The translations under genes were made by a program, and so were the position numbers. The notes below the pieces were generated by a model. That model was not told the origin of the DNA. It ran no database searches and saw only the letters and a list, made by a program, of their open reading frames with translations. Of a stretch of DNA of 37,129 nt, positions 15,116 through 25,072 are shown in pieces. The DNA is from an uncultured Clostridia bacterium. Its GTDB lineage: Bacteria > Bacillota > Clostridia > Oscillospirales > Oscillospiraceae. The stretch's first letter is position 1. The number at the start of each line of letters is the position of its first letter. The stretch covers positions 1 through 37,129 of the forward strand of contig CANSSG010000026.1 of assembly GCA_947649615.1 (NCBI GenBank), given 5' to 3'.

Positions 15116-16249
15116 TTATGGGGTCTCCCGCAGCTTCGCCAGCAGTTCCCCGGCGCTGCCGGTGCGGGACAGCTCGCCGCTGGCCTTGGAGAAGAGGATG
15201 GCCCCCGTTTCCATGCCCCCCTCCACCCTCGCCGCAAGCTGGCTGGATATGCGCTGGGTCAGAAGGCGGAAGGCTGGCGCAAAGCAGCCGGCCTCCCGCA
15301 GGATGCGGACGGCCTCGTCGCAGGCCGCGCATTCCAGGATTTCTCCCGCCCTTACGCTGTCCAGGCCCGCCGCCGCGCCGCAGGCCGCCAGGATATCCAT
15401 CCGGCAGTCGCCCCAGCGGGAATGGGTGTTGAACATCCCCCCCGCCAGCTTCACCAGCTTCCCTGCATGGCCCACCAGCAGCGCGCCGCGAAAGCCTAGG
15501 CCGCGGCAGAGGTCCAGGGCGTCCCCTATAAAATTAGAGGTCTGCACCGCCAGCGAGGGATCCATGCCAAGGCTGTCCCGGATGTACTCCGAACCGTAGT
15601 TCCCCGGCGTCAGCAGCACGTAGGCCGCGCCGCCCTCCCGCCGCTGGCGCAGCTCTACGGCTATCGTGTCTATCAGGGCTTGCTCGCTCATTGGCTCCAC
15701 GATGCCGGTGGTCCCCAGGATCGAGATGCCCCCGGTGATGCCCAGGCGGGGGTTGAAGGTCTTTTTTGCCAGGGCTTCGCCCCCTGGGACGAAAACCGTG
15801 GCCTTCAGGCCGGAAAAATCGTCCGCCAGCCGCTGGATTTCCTCCATGCCCTCCCGTATCATCCGGCGGGGGACGCTGTTGATCGCCGCCGCCCCCACCG
15901 GCTGGTCCAGGCCAGGCTTCGTGACGCGGCCTACGCCGGGGCCGCCGTCGATGGAAATGCCCGGGCGCGCCTGCCGCTCTACGGTGGCGAAAATCAATGC
16001 GCCGGTGGTGGCGTCGGGGTCGTCGCCGCCGTCCTTCTCAATGGCGCAGGTGACGGCATTGCCGCAGGCTTCTATCTCGCGCACCGGCAAAACCAAGCGG
16101 ACGCCCTTCGGCGTGGACAGCTCCACGCGCTCCAGGTGGCGCCCGGTCAGAAGCATGTACGCCGCCGCCTTCGCCGCCGCCGCTGCGCAGGAACCGGTGG
16201 TGTAGCCCAGGCGGAGGCGTTTGCCGCCCTTGACAATGTATTCCTCCAT
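15116..16249 (-). CDS. cbiD: Cobalt-precorrin-5B C1-methyltransferase
   Basis: 377 aa. CbiD methylates C1 in the anaerobic pathway and is unrelated to the other methyltransferases. The diagnostic RLGYTTGSCAAAAAKAA lies at the N-terminus, with GISIDGGPGVGRVTKPGL, GTTGIVEPMSE and a C-terminal VGHAGKLVKLAGGMFNTH. ATG at 16249 shares a base with the cbiC stop (TGATG); a GTG one codon upstream is an equal alternative. Confidence 0.94.
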   Translation of the reverse strand: MEEYIVKGGKRLRLGYTTGSCAAAAAKAAAYMLLTGRHLERVELSTPKGVRLVLPVREIEACGNAVTCAIEKDGGDDPDATTGALIFATVERQARPGISIDGGPGVGRVTKPGLDQPVGAAAINSVPRRMIREGMEEIQRLADDFSGLKATVFVPGGEALAKKTFNPRLGITGGISILGTTGIVEPMSEQALIDTIAVELRQRREGGAAYVLLTPGNYGSEYIRDSLGMDPSLAVQTSNFIGDALDLCRGLGFRGALLVGHAGKLVKLAGGMFNTHSRWGDCRMDILAACGAAAGLDSVRAGEILECAACDEAVRILREAGCFAPAFRLLTQRISSQLAARVEGGMETGAILFSKASGELSRTGSAGELLAKLRETP

Positions 16250-16872
16250 CACCGCTTGATTTGGTAAAGCATGGCGTTGCAGACCGCCGCCGCTACGTTG
16301 CTGCCGCCCTTCCGGCCCTTGGCGACGATGTAGGGGACGCCGGCGGTCATGATGCGCTCTTTGCTCTCCTCTACGTTCACAAATCCGACCGGGACGCCGA
16401 TGACCAGCGGGGGGCGGAGCTTGCCGGCCTTTATCAGGTCATACAGCGCGAACAGGGCCGTGGGCGCGTTGCCGATGGCGAAGATGCAGGGCTTGTCCAG
16501 CGCCGCCGCGCGCGCCATGGATACCGCCGCGCGGGTGATCCCACGGGCTTGGGCCTCCTCCGCTACACTGGGGTCGGACATGAAGCAGTGGACTTCGCCG
16601 CCTAGCTGGGATAAGATGGATTTATTGATCCCGGCGCGGGCCATCTGGGTGTCGGTGACGATGCTGCACCCGCCCCGCAGGGCCGCGACGCCCTGGGACA
16701 CCGCGTGGGGGGATATGCACAGGTTATCCGCGTAGTCAAAATCGGCGGTGGTGTGGATGACCCGCTTGATGACCGGTTCGTTCTCCGGGTCCAGGGACCG
16801 GCCTTCCAGCAGCTCCGTGATGATCTCGAAGCTGCGCTTCTCAATGTCCGTTGGCTTCCAAATTTCCGGCAT
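16249..16872 (-). CDS. cbiC: Cobalt-precorrin-8 methylmutase
   Basis: 207 aa. CbiC/CobH moves the C11 methyl to C12 to give cobyrinate. Seen are the catalytic-His segment RVIHTTADFDYADNL, DTQMARAGI, the FAIGNAPTALFAL motif and GVPVGFVNVEESKE, all family signatures. ATG at 16872 lies inside the 3' end of cbiA (32-bp overlap), with a GGAGAAG site upstream. Confidence 0.95.
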   Translation of the reverse strand: MPEIWKPTDIEKRSFEIITELLEGRSLDPENEPVIKRVIHTTADFDYADNLCISPHAVSQGVAALRGGCSIVTDTQMARAGINKSILSQLGGEVHCFMSDPSVAEEAQARGITRAAVSMARAAALDKPCIFAIGNAPTALFALYDLIKAGKLRPPLVIGVPVGFVNVEESKERIMTAGVPYIVAKGRKGGSNVAAAVCNAMLYQIKR

Positions 16873-18223
16873 GGCCTTGCTTCTCCTTTACACAGGCGTC
16901 ATAAAAGTTCTCCGCAAAACGCGGGTTGGCATAAAAATGAAGGTGGGGGTACCCGGCGTAGAGCGTCTTTGAGGCGTGGACGCAGGGCCAGGCCCGGCCC
17001 GTGGGCTTCCGGGCGGTGAAGGACGCGCCGGGGTGCGCCGCGTCCCAGTGGTGGAACTCGTGCGCCCGGATTTCCTCCCCGGGTCCGCAGAGGAGGTTCC
17101 CCTCGTTTGCCCGCAGGGAGACGTAGCCGAAACGGGTCAGCCTGCCGTTATCCCAGCATTCGCCGGGCAGGAAGCCCGCCATGGGCCAGCCGCCGATTTC
17201 CTCCGTCAGATACATGAAGCCGCCGCACTCCGCGATGCAGGGCAGGCCGCGCTCCAGCGCGGCGGCTATGGCGCGGCGCATAGGCCCGTTGCGGGAGAGC
17301 GTTTCGGCGTAAAGCTCCGGATAGCCGCCGCCCAGGTATAGGCCGTGGATGTTCTCCGGCAGCTTTTCGTCCGACAGGGGGCTGAAGGGGATGAGGCTGC
17401 CGCCCATCTTTTCCAGAAGGTGCAGGCTGTCCTCGTAGTAAAAGCAAAACGCTTTGTCCCGGGCGACGGCGATGCGTACCGGCTCGCGGCGTTGAAGCCG
17501 GATTGGCTCGTACGCCAGAGGCGGCGCGGTCTCCGCCAGGGAGAGCAGGGCGTCCAGGTCGATGGTTTCTTCCGCCTGCTGCGCCAATGCCTGCATCTTT
17601 TCCCGCAGGCCCTCTACCTCTGCGGCGGTTATGAGGCCCAGGTGCCGGCTCCCCAGGACGCATGCGGGCATCTCCGGCAGATAGCCCAGAGGTTCCACCC
17701 TTCCGCTGAAGCGGCGGCGGATTTCCGCCGACAGGCTTTGATACGCGGCCGCAGTACACCGGTTTAAAATCACGCCGCAGATGCCGCTGCCGGGCTGAAA
17801 GTCCAGAAAGCCCGCTATGACCGCCAGGGTGGATAATGCCGCGCCCCTCGCCGGTACGGCCAGCACCGCCGGCGTGTCCGTCCATGCCGCCGTCTCCCAA
17901 CTGCTGGCGCGGCTGGTGTCCAGGCCCGCGCCGTCGTAATAGCCCATGGCCCCCTCGATGATAGAAATGTCACAGCCGCCGCCGTTTTCCGCTAAAAGAC
18001 ACCGCATGGTGTTCCGGTCAAAGAAAAATGGGTCGAGGTTCCTGCTTTTTGCGCCAATAATCTGGCTGTGGAACATGGGGTCGATATAGTCCGGCCCGGA
18101 CTTAAACGCGCCTGTCCGCAGGCCGCGGTTCACATACGCCTGTAGGATGGCGCAGGCTGCCGTGGTCTTCCCGCACCCGCTGCCGGTACCCGCAAGCAGG
18201 ACGCGCGGTGCGCTGGCCTTCAT
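16841..18223 (-). CDS. cbiA: Cobyrinate a,c-diamide synthase
   Basis: 460 aa ATP- and glutamine-dependent amidase. Walker A AGTGSGCGKTT (11-21), then FKSGPDYIDP and EGAMGYYDG; the class I glutamine amidotransferase domain has GLYLGGGYPELYAE, the nucleophile Cys333 in AECGGFMYL, and HEFHHWD near the C-terminus. The ATG at 18223 has AGGGGG 7 nt upstream. Two ATGs further up lie in or at the promoter -10 box (18255-18260) and cannot be translated from it. First gene of the operon; cbiL, a cobaltochelatase, cbiP and the cobUST genes are not in the window. Confidence 0.95.
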   Translation of the reverse strand: MKASAPRVLLAGTGSGCGKTTAACAILQAYVNRGLRTGAFKSGPDYIDPMFHSQIIGAKSRNLDPFFFDRNTMRCLLAENGGGCDISIIEGAMGYYDGAGLDTSRASSWETAAWTDTPAVLAVPARGAALSTLAVIAGFLDFQPGSGICGVILNRCTAAAYQSLSAEIRRRFSGRVEPLGYLPEMPACVLGSRHLGLITAAEVEGLREKMQALAQQAEETIDLDALLSLAETAPPLAYEPIRLQRREPVRIAVARDKAFCFYYEDSLHLLEKMGGSLIPFSPLSDEKLPENIHGLYLGGGYPELYAETLSRNGPMRRAIAAALERGLPCIAECGGFMYLTEEIGGWPMAGFLPGECWDNGRLTRFGYVSLRANEGNLLCGPGEEIRAHEFHHWDAAHPGASFTARKPTGRAWPCVHASKTLYAGYPHLHFYANPRFAENFYDACVKEKQGHAGNLEANGH

Positions 18224-18254
18224 TTCCGCGCCCCCTTCCTCCAAGTTTTTCTTC

Positions 18255-18283
18255 ATTGTAACGAGTTGTGAAAGTTTTGTCAA
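18255..18283 (-). promoter_or_regulatory. Strong sigma-A promoter of the cobalamin operon
   Basis: TTGACA (18283-18278), 17-bp spacer, TACAAT (18260-18255) on the minus strand. Transcription would start near 18248, leaving only about 25 nt before the cbiA ATG, too short for a cobalamin riboswitch. Confidence 0.88.
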
Positions 18284-18344
18284 CTGGGTATATGGGGTGG
18301 GCCGGGGTTAAAGTGCGGCGGTTCAAAAAAGCGGCGCGGCCAGC

Positions 18345-18387
18345 TTTTTGACAGTCTGAAGCCCTCCGGACGTCCGGAGGGCTTTTT
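18345..18387. terminator. Palindromic hairpin preceded by repeated TTTTTGACAGTCTGA motif
   Basis: A 26-bp perfect palindrome (18359-18384, arms AAGCCCTCCGGAC and GTCCGGAGGGCTT) with T5 after it on the plus strand. It follows TTTTTGACAGTCTGA, the same 15-mer that precedes the hairpin at 9553-9595. It lies 25 nt past the DUF815-type stop and before the cobalamin promoter, so it may insulate the two minus-strand operons, although the minus-strand flank is not T-rich. Confidence 0.6.
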
Positions 18388-18411
18388 GCGGGGGGCTTGG
18401 GGGTTAGGGGG

Positions 18412-19608
18412 TTAAGGCTCTTCCGCTGCGGCGAGGGCGTCTACAAATTGGCGCGCCGCCCGGGGGGAACGGCCGCCCCGGGTCAGGGCGAAACGCTCCG
18501 CCTGGGCTTCCAGGTCCGGGCGGCCCAGGCCGCGCTGCGCCGCCAGGCGGCGGACGATATACAGGTAGCCCGCCTTGTCCGGCTTTTGGAAGGTGACGTG
18601 CAGGCCGAAGCGCTCCGACAGGGAGACCGTCTCCTGCATGGACTCGCTGCGGTGGACGTCGTCCCCTTGGCGGTTGGCGAAGGTCTCCTTGACCAAATGC
18701 CGCCGGTTGCTGGTGGCGCATACGATTACGTTGCCGCCGGGGGCGGCGGCGGAGCCTTCCAGGGCGGCTTTCAGGGCGTTGCAGCCCTCGTCCCCCTCCT
18801 GGAAAGACAGGTCGTCGATAAACAGGATGAATTTCAGCGGGTTTTCCGCCAGTTCGTCCAAAAGGGCGGGCAGATGGCGGACCTGGCCGCGGTGCAGCTC
18901 GATGACGCGAAGGCCCTGGCTGTGCAGGGCGTTGCCCGCCGCTTTGACCGTGGAGGATTTGCCGGTGCCTGCGTCGCCGGAGAGCAGCATATTTGCCGCC
19001 GGACGGCCTGCCAGCAGGGCGCGGATGTTGCCAAACACCAAATCCCGCTCCCGCTGGTAGCCGGTCAAATCCCCGGGCAGGACGGGGTCCGGGCGGCGGA
19101 CCGGGGCTATGCCGCCCCCGCCGTCCAGGTAGAACATGTGGGCTTGGGCGAAAATGCCGTAGCCAAACCGGTTCAGCTCCGCCAGCCGCAGGGGATAGGC
19201 GGCGGGCAGGTTGACCTCCGTGGCGTAAAAGCCCGGGTACGTGTCCTGGTTCCGCAGGCCGTCCAGCAGATAGCCGGGCGTTAACTCTGCGGCGTCCTGC
19301 AAAATCTGAAGCTCCCGCTTCAGGCAGTCTTCCATACATACCGGCGGCTCTTCCCCACGGCCAACGGCGCGTACGTATGGCGTATCGGCGGTTAGGGCCT
19401 GCTCCAGAATGCAGCGGCCTATGTCGCCTTCCGAGACCGCGTAGAGCGCGGAGATAAAGGCAGCGTAGCTGGCGGCGGTATTCCGGGCATCCCCGCAGGC
19501 GCGGCACGCCAGATAGGCGCACAGGGATTGGAGCGGCTCCTGGGACAGCAGGGGGCGGAAAATGGCCAGGGTGTTCAGGCGGGCCAGGAGGCTTTCAAAT
19601 GGCTCCAT
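18412..19608 (-). CDS. DUF815-family AAA+ ATPase
   Basis: 398 aa. The family-specific segment PGDLTGYQRERDLVFGN (178-194) leads into Walker A GDAGTGKSST (211-220) and Walker B ILFIDD (261-266), followed by a sensor-like VIVCATSNRRH. The N-terminal ~175 residues are a helical region without recognisable motifs. DUF815 proteins are predicted ATPases of unknown function. The ATG at 19608 overlaps the ilvD stop (TGATG), so it is translationally coupled to ilvD. Confidence 0.9.
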   Translation of the reverse strand: MEPFESLLARLNTLAIFRPLLSQEPLQSLCAYLACRACGDARNTAASYAAFISALYAVSEGDIGRCILEQALTADTPYVRAVGRGEEPPVCMEDCLKRELQILQDAAELTPGYLLDGLRNQDTYPGFYATEVNLPAAYPLRLAELNRFGYGIFAQAHMFYLDGGGGIAPVRRPDPVLPGDLTGYQRERDLVFGNIRALLAGRPAANMLLSGDAGTGKSSTVKAAGNALHSQGLRVIELHRGQVRHLPALLDELAENPLKFILFIDDLSFQEGDEGCNALKAALEGSAAAPGGNVIVCATSNRRHLVKETFANRQGDDVHRSESMQETVSLSERFGLHVTFQKPDKAGYLYIVRRLAAQRGLGRPDLEAQAERFALTRGGRSPRAARQFVDALAAAEEP

Positions 19609-21263
19609 CAGTTCAGCACCGCCCCCTGCGCACCGCTGGACACCAGGGCCGCGTAACGCTTTAAATAGCCGCTTAAAGGCTTCGTTTTGGGGACGAAATC
19701 ACGCATTCTGGCGGCAAGCTCCTCCCCGCTTACCAGCAACTCCAGCTTGTTGGCGGGGATGTCGATGCGGATGATGTCGCCTTCCCGGACAACGCCGATG
19801 GGACCGCCGCTGGCCGCTTCCGGCGAGACGTGGCCGATGCAGGCCCCACGGGTGGCGCCGCTGAAACGGCCGTCCGTAATCAGGGCGACGCTGCCGCCCA
19901 GGCCCATGCCCATGATGGCGGAGGTGGGGTTGAGCATCTCCCGCATGCCGGGCCCCCCCTTGGGGCCTTCATAGCGGATTACGACCACATCGCCGGGATG
20001 GATGGCGCCGGCGTTGATGGCGGCCTGGGCATCCTCCTCGCACTCGAATACCCGGGCGGGGCCTTCGTGAACCAGCATCTCCGGGGCTACGGCGGAACGC
20101 TTTACAACGCTGCCCTCCGGCGCCAGGCTGCCCCGCAGAACCGCGATGCCGCCGGTGGGGCTGTAGGGGTCCTCTGCCGGGCGGATGACAGACGGATTTT
20201 GATTGACGCTCCCGCTGATGTTTTCCCCCATGGTTTTGCCGGTGACGGTAAGGCAGGCCAAGTCCAGCAGGCCTTTTTTCGACAGCTCGCGCATGACGGC
20301 GTATACGCCGCCCGCCTCCTCCAAGTCCTCCATGTAGGTTGGCCCGGCGGGGGCCAGGTGGCAGAGGTTGGGGGTTTTTTCACTGATGGCGTTGGCGATG
20401 CCCAGGTTGATCTCAATGCCGCATTCATGGGCGATGGCCGGGAGGTGGAGCATGCTGTTGGTGGAACAGCCCAGGGCCATGTCCACCGTCAGGGCGTTTT
20501 GAAAGGCCGCCTCCGTCATGATGTCGCGGGGCTTGATATCGTTTTCTACCAGCTTCATGACCGCCATGCCGGCGTGTTTGGCCAGCTCAATGCGGCTGGA
20601 GTACACGGCGGGGATGGTGCCGTTGCCCCGCAGGCCCATGCCCAGGGCTTCCGTGAGGCAGTTCATGGAGTTGGCGGTATACATCCCGGAGCAGGAGCCG
20701 CAGGTGGGGCAGGTTTTGCATTCGTACTCCCGGAGGGTTTCCGCGGTCATCTTTCCGGCGTTGTACTGGCCGACGGCTTCGGAAATCGTGGAGAAGCTGG
20801 CCCTGCCGCCGCCTACGCGGCCCGCCAGCATGGGTCCTCCGCTGACGAAAATTGTGGGGAGGTTCAGCCGCGCCGCCGCCATCAAAAGGCCGGGGACGTT
20901 CTTGTCGCAGTTGGGAACCATCACCAGGGCGTCGAAGCCGTGGGCCAGGGCCATAGCTTCGGTTGAATCGGCAATCAGGTCGCGAGTGGCCAGGGAGTAT
21001 TTCATACCCTGGTGGCCCATGGCGATGCCGTCGCAGACGGCGATGGCGGGGAATACGATGGGGGTGCCGCCGCCCATGGCGACGCCCAGCTTTACCGCGT
21101 CTACAATCTTGTCCAGGTTCATGTGGCCGGGGACAATCTCGTTGTAAGAACTCACGATCCCCACCAGGGGTTTTTGAATTTCTTCCTCGGTCAGGCCCAG
21201 GGCGTGGTATAACGCCCGGTGGGGGGCGTTCTGCGGGCCTTGCTTAAGAGAGTCGCTTTTCAT
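19608..21263 (-). CDS. ilvD: Dihydroxy-acid dehydratase
   Basis: 551 aa; makes the 2-oxoacid precursors of valine and isoleucine. Fe-S and active-site motifs are PNCDKN (C119), [19 protein letters not shown] (C191 region), [11 protein letters not shown] and [20 protein letters not shown]. At the third ligand position the sequence reads VPGHMN, as in the oxygen-labile E. coli enzyme (VPGHVH), and not the PCN of the [2Fe-2S] plant/mycobacterial type. ATG at 21263 follows GAAAGGAGGCCCATCT. It is separated from ilvC by 554 nt of hairpins, so it may have its own promoter, which I could not find. Confidence 0.96.
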   Translation of the reverse strand: MKSDSLKQGPQNAPHRALYHALGLTEEEIQKPLVGIVSSYNEIVPGHMNLDKIVDAVKLGVAMGGGTPIVFPAIAVCDGIAMGHQGMKYSLATRDLIADSTEAMALAHGFDALVMVPNCDKNVPGLLMAAARLNLPTIFVSGGPMLAGRVGGGRASFSTISEAVGQYNAGKMTAETLREYECKTCPTCGSCSGMYTANSMNCLTEALGMGLRGNGTIPAVYSSRIELAKHAGMAVMKLVENDIKPRDIMTEAAFQNALTVDMALGCSTNSMLHLPAIAHECGIEINLGIANAISEKTPNLCHLAPAGPTYMEDLEEAGGVYAVMRELSKKGLLDLACLTVTGKTMGENISGSVNQNPSVIRPAEDPYSPTGGIAVLRGSLAPEGSVVKRSAVAPEMLVHEGPARVFECEEDAQAAINAGAIHPGDVVVIRYEGPKGGPGMREMLNPTSAIMGMGLGGSVALITDGRFSGATRGACIGHVSPEAASGGPIGVVREGDIIRIDIPANKLELLVSGEELAARMRDFVPKTKPLSGYLKRYAALVSSGAQGAVLN

Positions 21264-21279
21264 AGATGGGCCTCCTTTC

Positions 21280-21300
21280 TTCGCGCCCTTCAGGCGCGAA
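21280..21300. repeat. TTCGCGCC/GGCGCGAA hairpin in the ilvD leader
   Basis: Perfect 8-bp stem, CTTCA loop, beginning only 16 nt upstream of the ilvD start codon and touching its ribosome-site region on the minus strand. A second stem, CCGGGGC/GCCCCGG, lies near 21332-21352. Confidence 0.5.
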
Positions 21301-21350
21301 AGATAAATTTTCTTTAACTGACCCCGGGGCCTGCCCGGCCCCGGACCCTG

Positions 21351-21380
21351 GGTTACTTTTTGTGTGAACAAAAAGTAACC
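21351..21380. terminator. GGTTACTTTTTGT hairpin between ilvC and ilvD
   Basis: Perfect 13-bp stem with GTGA loop; A6 follows on the plus strand and TTTAAACC/GGTTTAAA (21390-21408) forms another stem beside it. Belongs to the group of hairpins with ACTTTTT/AAAAAGT arms. Confidence 0.55.
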
Positions 21381-21433
21381 AAAAAATCATTTAAACCTGC
21401 GGTTTAAAAATCCCTTATTTATTACGGGGTTTT

Positions 21434-21702
21434 TTATTTTACGCTACGACCTTTGGACTTGTTGTTCTGTCTCCAGTGCGTTGGGCCGATGCCGGTGCTT
21501 GCTTCTGCGCACAGTTCTATCGTGGTGCTGGTTGCCGCGTGAGACGCGGCACGGGGATTGGTGGGCGGCGGGCGCAGCGCCGGGAGTACCCAAAGCAAAA
21601 AAGGTAGGCACCTGCAAAATGCTCGTGGGTAGACGCAGCATCCGGCGCACAAAGTCCACGCACTATCGGCAGAACACCAGCAGCGTACCAAAAGGAAAAC
21701 AA
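21434..21702. other. Spacer without a convincing gene, possible repeat remnant
   Basis: Part of the 554-nt gap between ilvC and ilvD. Several short frames are open on both strands (up to 85 codons), but they begin at TTG codons with no ribosome site, overlap each other and are rich in Cys, Arg and Pro, which suggests chance openness in GC-rich DNA. The stretch may be a dispersed intergenic repeat; that needs a genome comparison. Confidence 0.4.
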
Positions 21703-21724
21703 ACCAAAGATTTCAGGAGGGATC

Positions 21725-21750
21725 CTTAAGGGGGGCCGGCCCCCCTTAAG
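21725..21750. repeat. 26-bp perfect palindrome downstream of ilvC
   Basis: CTTAAGGGGGGCC / GGCCCCCCTTAAG, arms directly abutting. It lies 68 nt past the ilvC stop and just beyond the hairpin at 21761-21786. Confidence 0.6.
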
Positions 21751-21760
21751 TAAGTTTTTG

Positions 21761-21786
21761 CTACTTTTTCCTTACGGAAAAAGTAG
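21761..21786 (-). terminator. Hairpin downstream of ilvC
   Basis: CTACTTTTTCC, loop TTAC, GGAAAAAGTAG, a perfect 11-bp stem about 32 nt past the ilvC stop, with a CCCCC/GGGGG stem (near 21794-21809) between. On the minus strand it is followed by CAAAAACTT, not a T run, so termination is plausible but not certain. Confidence 0.5.
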
Positions 21787-21817
21787 GACCCCGTCCCCCC
21801 GCAGGGGGAAACTCATT

Positions 21818-22858
<1,041 letters not shown>

Positions 22859-23368
22859 TTACAAATTTGTGACTTTTCGAATCGTGTCCGCCCCCCGCTC
22901 CAGGGAGACAACCCCCGTGCGGCAGATTTCTAATATCTCGTAGTCCCGCATGAGGTCAATAAAATCGTCAATCCGCCGGCTGTCCGCCGTGACCCGCAGG
23001 ACGATGGAGTCCCGGGTGTAGTCCACCGTCTTTGCCTCAAAGGCGTCCGCCGCCGCACGGATGTCGCCCCGGCTGGCCGGGTCGTTTTTCAGCTTGATGA
23101 GCAGAAGCTCAAAGCTGACCGCGTTCTCGTTGTCCAGTTCCCGGATGGAGCATACGTCCGGCAGCTTGTAAAGCTGGTCCACAAGCTGCTGCTTCGTCAC
23201 CCGCTCGCCGGCAAACTGCACCGTGATGCGGGAATAGTCCGGGGACTCCGTTTCGCTGACGGTCAGGTTGTCAATATTGAACTGCCGCCGCCGGAACATG
23301 CTGGTGACCCTGTTTAATACGCCGAACTGGTTGCGCACCAGGACGGCTACGGTGTAGCGTTTATCCAT
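22859..23368 (-). CDS. ilvN: Acetolactate synthase small (regulatory) subunit
   Basis: 169 aa. N-terminal ACT domain (VAVLVRNQFGVLNRVTSMFRRR..NIDNLTV) that senses valine in the family, followed by the C-terminal IlvN domain with KLPDV, SRRIDDFIDLMRDYEILEICRTG. The ATG at 23368 lies one base after the ilvB stop (TGACATG) and has AGGTGG upstream. A GTG three codons earlier is also possible and would overlap ilvB by 8 bp. Confidence 0.94.
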   Translation of the reverse strand: MDKRYTVAVLVRNQFGVLNRVTSMFRRRQFNIDNLTVSETESPDYSRITVQFAGERVTKQQLVDQLYKLPDVCSIRELDNENAVSFELLLIKLKNDPASRGDIRAAADAFEAKTVDYTRDSIVLRVTADSRRIDDFIDLMRDYEILEICRTGVVSLERGADTIRKVTNL

Positions 23369-23369
23369 G

Positions 23370-25037
23370 TCAGCCACCTACCTTTGTGATCATGTCGTCC
23401 ATGCTCCCGCCGGGAGGCAGCATGGGGAGTACAAATTCATCCTGCCCTATGGCGCAGTCGATGAGATACGGACCCTGGTACTGGAAGGCCCGGCTTAACG
23501 CCGCGTCCAGGACTTCCAGCGTGTCCGCCCGTTCCGCCTTCGCGCCGAAGGCTTCCGCTAGCTTTACAAAATCGGTTTGACGGGCCAGGACGGTGTTGGA
23601 GTAGTGCTTGTCAAAGAAAAGCGTCTGCCATTGGCGCACCATCCCCAGGACGCCGTTGTTGAGAAGAAGGATCACCAGAGGGACCCCCTCCGTGACGGCG
23701 GTGGCAAGCTCGTTGAGGTTCATGCCAAAGCTGCCGTCGCCAGTGACCAGGACGGCATGTTCCCCTGTGGCCATCTGCGCGCCGATGGCCGCGCCCATGC
23801 CGAAGCCCATGGTGCCTAGCCCGCCGCTGGACAGGAACCGCCGGGGCTTGCGGAAGCAGAGGGTCTGGGCCGCCCACATCTGATGCTGGCCTACGTCCGT
23901 GGCTACGGGGGTGTCCTCGCGGAGGTGGCGGTTTAAGACCTGCATGGCGTTGCGGGGGGTGAGGCCGGGGCGGTTGTCCCGGTTCCGCTCCTCCTCGGAC
24001 TGGTAGAGGGCGATGGTTTGACGCCACTCCGGATGCCGGGCCGGTTCTACATAGTCCACCAGCTTTTGCAGCGTCAGCTTTAAGTCGCCGCGCATGCCGT
24101 GGGACGCGGGGACGTTCTTGGACAGCTCCGAGCCGTCTACGTCGATGTGGATGATCTTCGCGCCCTTGGCAAATTTCGTCCGGTCGCCGGTGACGCGGTC
24201 GTTGAAACGCGCGCCCAGGGCAATGATGCAGTCCGAACGGTGCATGGCGGTGGAACAGGCGTAGTGGCCGTGCATCCCCTGCATCCCTAAGAAACGGGGA
24301 TGGCCTGTGGGGATGCAGGAAACGCCCATCATCGAACAGCCTATGGGCGCGTCGATCTTCTCCGCCAAGGCCAGAAGCTCCTCCTGCGCCCCGCTGGACG
24401 CCAGGCCGCCGCCGAAATAGATGAACGGGCGGTGGGCGGCGTTGATGCAGGCGGCGGCGTCCCGGATGCGGACTTCCTTCGCCGCCTGGGGCGGGGCGGG
24501 AATGGCCGGGGGCTGGGGGGCGTAGTCACAGCGGGCAATCTGGATGTCCTTTGGCACGTCCACCAGCACTGGCCCGGGACGGCCGGAGATGGCGAGGCGG
24601 AAGGCTTCCCGGATGGTGTCCGCCAAATCCTCTACCGCGCCGACAAAATAATTATGCTTCGTGATGGGCAGGGTGATGCCCGTGATGTCGATTTCCTGGA
24701 AGGAATCGGTGCCGATCTGGGCGTTCATCACGTTGCCGGTGATGGCTACCATGGGGACTGAGTCCAGGAACGCCGTGGCGATGCCTGTGACCAGGTTGGT
24801 GGCCCCGGGGCCGGAGGTGGCGATAACGACCCCGGGCTTCCCGGTGGCCCGGGCGTAGCCGTCGGCGGCATGGGCCGCGCCCTGCTCGTGAGCGGTGAGG
24901 ACGTGCCGCAGCTCGTCCTGATATTCGTAGAGGGCGTCGTAAATGTGGATTACCTGCCCGCCAGGGTAGCCAAAGACGGTCCGGCACCCCTGCTCGATCA
25001 AGGCCCTTACAACGATTTCTGCGCCGGTCAGGTTCAT
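23370..25037 (-). CDS. ilvB: Acetolactate synthase large subunit
   Basis: 555 aa thiamine-diphosphate enzyme forming acetolactate from pyruvate. The catalytic Glu is in AHEQGAAHAADGYAR; other motifs are GPGATNLVTGIATA, GTDSFQEIDITGIT, FAD-region GARFNDRVTGD, and the ThDP/Mg motif GDGSFGMNLNELATA...NNGVLGMVRQWQ. The ATG at 25037 is preceded by AAAGGATGATACCT; an ATG three codons earlier (25046) with GGAG is an alternative. First gene after the T-box. Confidence 0.96.
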   Translation of the reverse strand: MNLTGAEIVVRALIEQGCRTVFGYPGGQVIHIYDALYEYQDELRHVLTAHEQGAAHAADGYARATGKPGVVIATSGPGATNLVTGIATAFLDSVPMVAITGNVMNAQIGTDSFQEIDITGITLPITKHNYFVGAVEDLADTIREAFRLAISGRPGPVLVDVPKDIQIARCDYAPQPPAIPAPPQAAKEVRIRDAAACINAAHRPFIYFGGGLASSGAQEELLALAEKIDAPIGCSMMGVSCIPTGHPRFLGMQGMHGHYACSTAMHRSDCIIALGARFNDRVTGDRTKFAKGAKIIHIDVDGSELSKNVPASHGMRGDLKLTLQKLVDYVEPARHPEWRQTIALYQSEEERNRDNRPGLTPRNAMQVLNRHLREDTPVATDVGQHQMWAAQTLCFRKPRRFLSSGGLGTMGFGMGAAIGAQMATGEHAVLVTGDGSFGMNLNELATAVTEGVPLVILLLNNGVLGMVRQWQTLFFDKHYSNTVLARQTDFVKLAEAFGAKAERADTLEVLDAALSRAFQYQGPYLIDCAIGQDEFVLPMLPPGGSMDDMITKVGG

Positions 25038-25072
25038 AGGTATCATCCTTTCTCCATAAAGTACAGCCGAAA

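Noticed and set aside
18283-18400. Cobalamin riboswitch before the cbi operon
   Set aside because: The promoter lies at 18255-18283 and no conserved B12-box sequence is present upstream.
18404-19522. 372-codon frame overlapping the DUF815-type gene in another frame
   Set aside because: Arg/Pro-rich shadow; the Walker motifs lie in the accepted frame.
21434-21702. Small Cys-rich proteins in the ilvC-ilvD gap
   Set aside because: They begin at TTG without a ribosome site and overlap on both strands; listed only as an uncertain spacer.
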